Assembly (NCBI RefSeq): GCF_002001165.1
Contig: NZ_MUNQ01000005.1
Coordinates: 62,001 to 126,000, forward strand
Origin: Rhodanobacter sp. C05
GTDB taxonomy: Bacteria; Pseudomonadota; Gammaproteobacteria; Xanthomonadales; Rhodanobacteraceae
Direction of reading: 5' to 3'
Length of the DNA: 64,000 bases
The translations under genes and the position numbers were made by a program. Below, one piece after another: positions 60,337 to 64,000 of this stretch (the stretch's first letter is position 1; every line of letters begins with the position of its first letter). The notes under the pieces are model-generated. The model saw nothing but the letters and a program-made list of their open reading frames with translations. It was not told where the DNA came from and did not search any database.

Positions 60337-61566
60337 TCAGCCGAAGAACCAGTAGCACACCGCGATCGAGGCGAGCACGCCGGCCAGGTCGGCCAACAAC
60401 GCGCAACCGACAGTATGGCGTACGCGCCTGATACCGACTGCGCCGAAGTACACGGCCACCACATAGAACGTGGTCTCGGTGCTGCCCTGGATGGTGGCAG
60501 CGAGCAGCGCGGGAAAACTGTCCACGCCCGAGTGATGCATCGTCTCGATCAGCATCGCGCGCGCGGCGCTGCCGGAAAACGGCTTCACCAGCGCCGTCGG
60601 CAACGCGTCAACGAAACGGTCATCCAGTCCCGCATGCAGCACCAGCCAGCGGATCCCGTCCAGCGCGAAATCCAGCGCACCGGACGCGCGCAGCACACCG
60701 ACCGCACACAGCATCGCGATCAGGTACGGCAACAAATCCTTCGCCACCTCGAAACCCTGCTTCGCACCGTCAACGAAGCTCTCGAACAGCGGCACTTTCT
60801 TGTACGCGCCAGCACACAGGAACGCGATGATCACGCCGAACAGCAACAGGTTGCCGAGCAGTGCCGACAGCGACGCCAAGGCGACCGCCGACAGCGAGGC
60901 CAGCAGCGCGATGAAGCCACCGAGCAGCAGAGCACCACCACCCAGCCATGCCAGCACCACCGGATCCCACAACTTCAGGCGCTGCATGTACGCCACCGAC
61001 AGCAGACCGGTGAGGTTGGCGGCAAAGTGCGCCAGCAGGATCGGCAGGAATACCAGCGTCGGATCATGCGCGCCGGCCTGCGCGCGATACATGAACACGT
61101 TCACTGGCAGCAGCGTGAGCGACGAGGCATTCAGCACCAGGAACAGGATCTGCGCATTGCTCGCAGTGTCTTCGGAAGGATTCAGCGTCTGCAGCTCGCG
61201 CATCGCCCGCAAGCCAATCGGCGTGGCGGCATTGTCCAGCTGCAGCGCGTTGGCGGCGAAGTTCAGCGTGATCAGGCCGATCGCCGGATGCCCACGCGGC
61301 ACGCCCGGCATCAGCCGCGCGAACAACGGCCCGAGCGCACGGGCGAGACGATCGACCAGGCCGGCCTGTTCGGCGATGCGCAGGAAACCCAGCCACAACG
61401 TGAGCGTACCGAACAGCAGCAGCATCACCTTGACTGACAAGTCGGCCATGTCGAACAGCGAACCCACCACCGCAGCGAATACGCTCTCGTCGCCACCGAT
61501 CAGCCAGCGCGACAACGCCGCCACTGCGGCAGTCAGAAAAAAACCGAACCAGAGTCTATTGAGCAC
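60337..61566 (-). CDS. Fused SpmA-SpmB nucleoside-recognition membrane protein
   Basis: One 409-residue chain contains both spore-maturation-type halves. The SpmA-like half (about 1-200) has FLRIAEQAGLVDRLARALGPLFARLMP and LNFAANALQLDNAATPIGLRAM; the SpmB-like half (about 240-409) has VDGAKQGFEVAKDLLPYLIAML and MHHSGVDSFPALLAATIQGSTETTFYVVAVYFG. Both carry the Gate (nucleoside-recognition) fold. About ten membrane helices are predicted by eye. SpmA/B are named for Bacillus spores, but fused forms occur in non-sporulating proteobacteria, where the cargo is unknown. Confidence 0.92.
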   Translation of the reverse strand: MLNRLWFGFFLTAAVAALSRWLIGGDESVFAAVVGSLFDMADLSVKVMLLLFGTLTLWLGFLRIAEQAGLVDRLARALGPLFARLMPGVPRGHPAIGLITLNFAANALQLDNAATPIGLRAMRELQTLNPSEDTASNAQILFLVLNASSLTLLPVNVFMYRAQAGAHDPTLVFLPILLAHFAANLTGLLSVAYMQRLKLWDPVVLAWLGGGALLLGGFIALLASLSAVALASLSALLGNLLLFGVIIAFLCAGAYKKVPLFESFVDGAKQGFEVAKDLLPYLIAMLCAVGVLRASGALDFALDGIRWLVLHAGLDDRFVDALPTALVKPFSGSAARAMLIETMHHSGVDSFPALLAATIQGSTETTFYVVAVYFGAVGIRRVRHTVGCALLADLAGVLASIAVCYWFFG

Positions 61567-61635
61567 ACAGCACGCCGTCAGCCTTCATCAGGCTGGAGCT
61601 TAATGAACCTGACACGGAATTGGACAGCGCCGCGG

Positions 61636-64000
<2,365 letters not shown>

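Overview
The window is a chromosomal segment of a GC-rich, Gram-negative gammaproteobacterium. Gene content points to the Xanthomonadales/Lysobacterales, and the Rhodanobacteraceae (Rhodanobacter/Dyella-like) is the best guess. The clues are a homodimeric-type aceE, a MaeB malic enzyme, a three-domain Grx4-rhodanese protein, a DUF1704/QEGLA protein, tatABC, gltBD and a TonB receptor next to TPR-sulfotransferases. The genus is inferred, not proven. No rRNA, tRNA, CRISPR array, prophage or insertion sequence was seen. Most of the window is dense, ordinary chromosome.

Layout. 0-2.4 kb: an OmpA-type lipoprotein cut by the left edge and an MFS transporter. 2.4-10.5 kb (minus strand): central carbon metabolism (aceE, maeB), a QEGLA metallopeptidase-like protein with a small membrane partner, and rsgA. 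10.7-14.6 kb (plus): an AlaA-like aminotransferase, a GDSL hydrolase, an LpxH-like phosphoesterase and a glutaredoxin-rhodanese fusion, ended by a strong bidirectional terminator.

14.7-29.7 kb is the accessory highlight. It holds five TPR-sulfotransferases, one Asp/Asn beta-hydroxylase-sulfotransferase fusion, one TPR-Asp/Asn beta-hydroxylase and a 1013-residue TonB-dependent receptor with seven cysteine pairs. Three sulfotransferases run rightward and are met head-on by the leftward set headed by the receptor. This looks like a dedicated system that modifies proteins or peptides by sulfation and hydroxylation, linked to an outer-membrane receptor. The substrate cannot be seen here.

30-38.5 kb: AMP nucleosidase, a DegV-family protein, a DUF4124 protein, an SDR, a small lipoprotein, SppA, a MATE transporter and a DUF3667 membrane protein. 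The 427-base gap at 38.54-38.97 kb, just before priA, holds three inverted repeats. One of them is a pair of perfect consensus DnaA boxes facing each other. 39-49.9 kb: priA, the tatABC locus, a SYLF lipid-binding protein, hemH with an alpha/beta hydrolase, an MFS exporter with a DUF1993 protein, an FAD-dependent dehydrogenase and a DsbA-like protein.

49.9-64 kb: a GAF-GGDEF-EAL c-di-GMP enzyme, dinG-hutD, NnrU, a tiny membrane protein, two small enzymes or accessory proteins, an exported-looking DNA ligase B, an NRDE protein, a fused SpmA-SpmB protein, gltD and the 3' part of gltB, which runs off the right edge.
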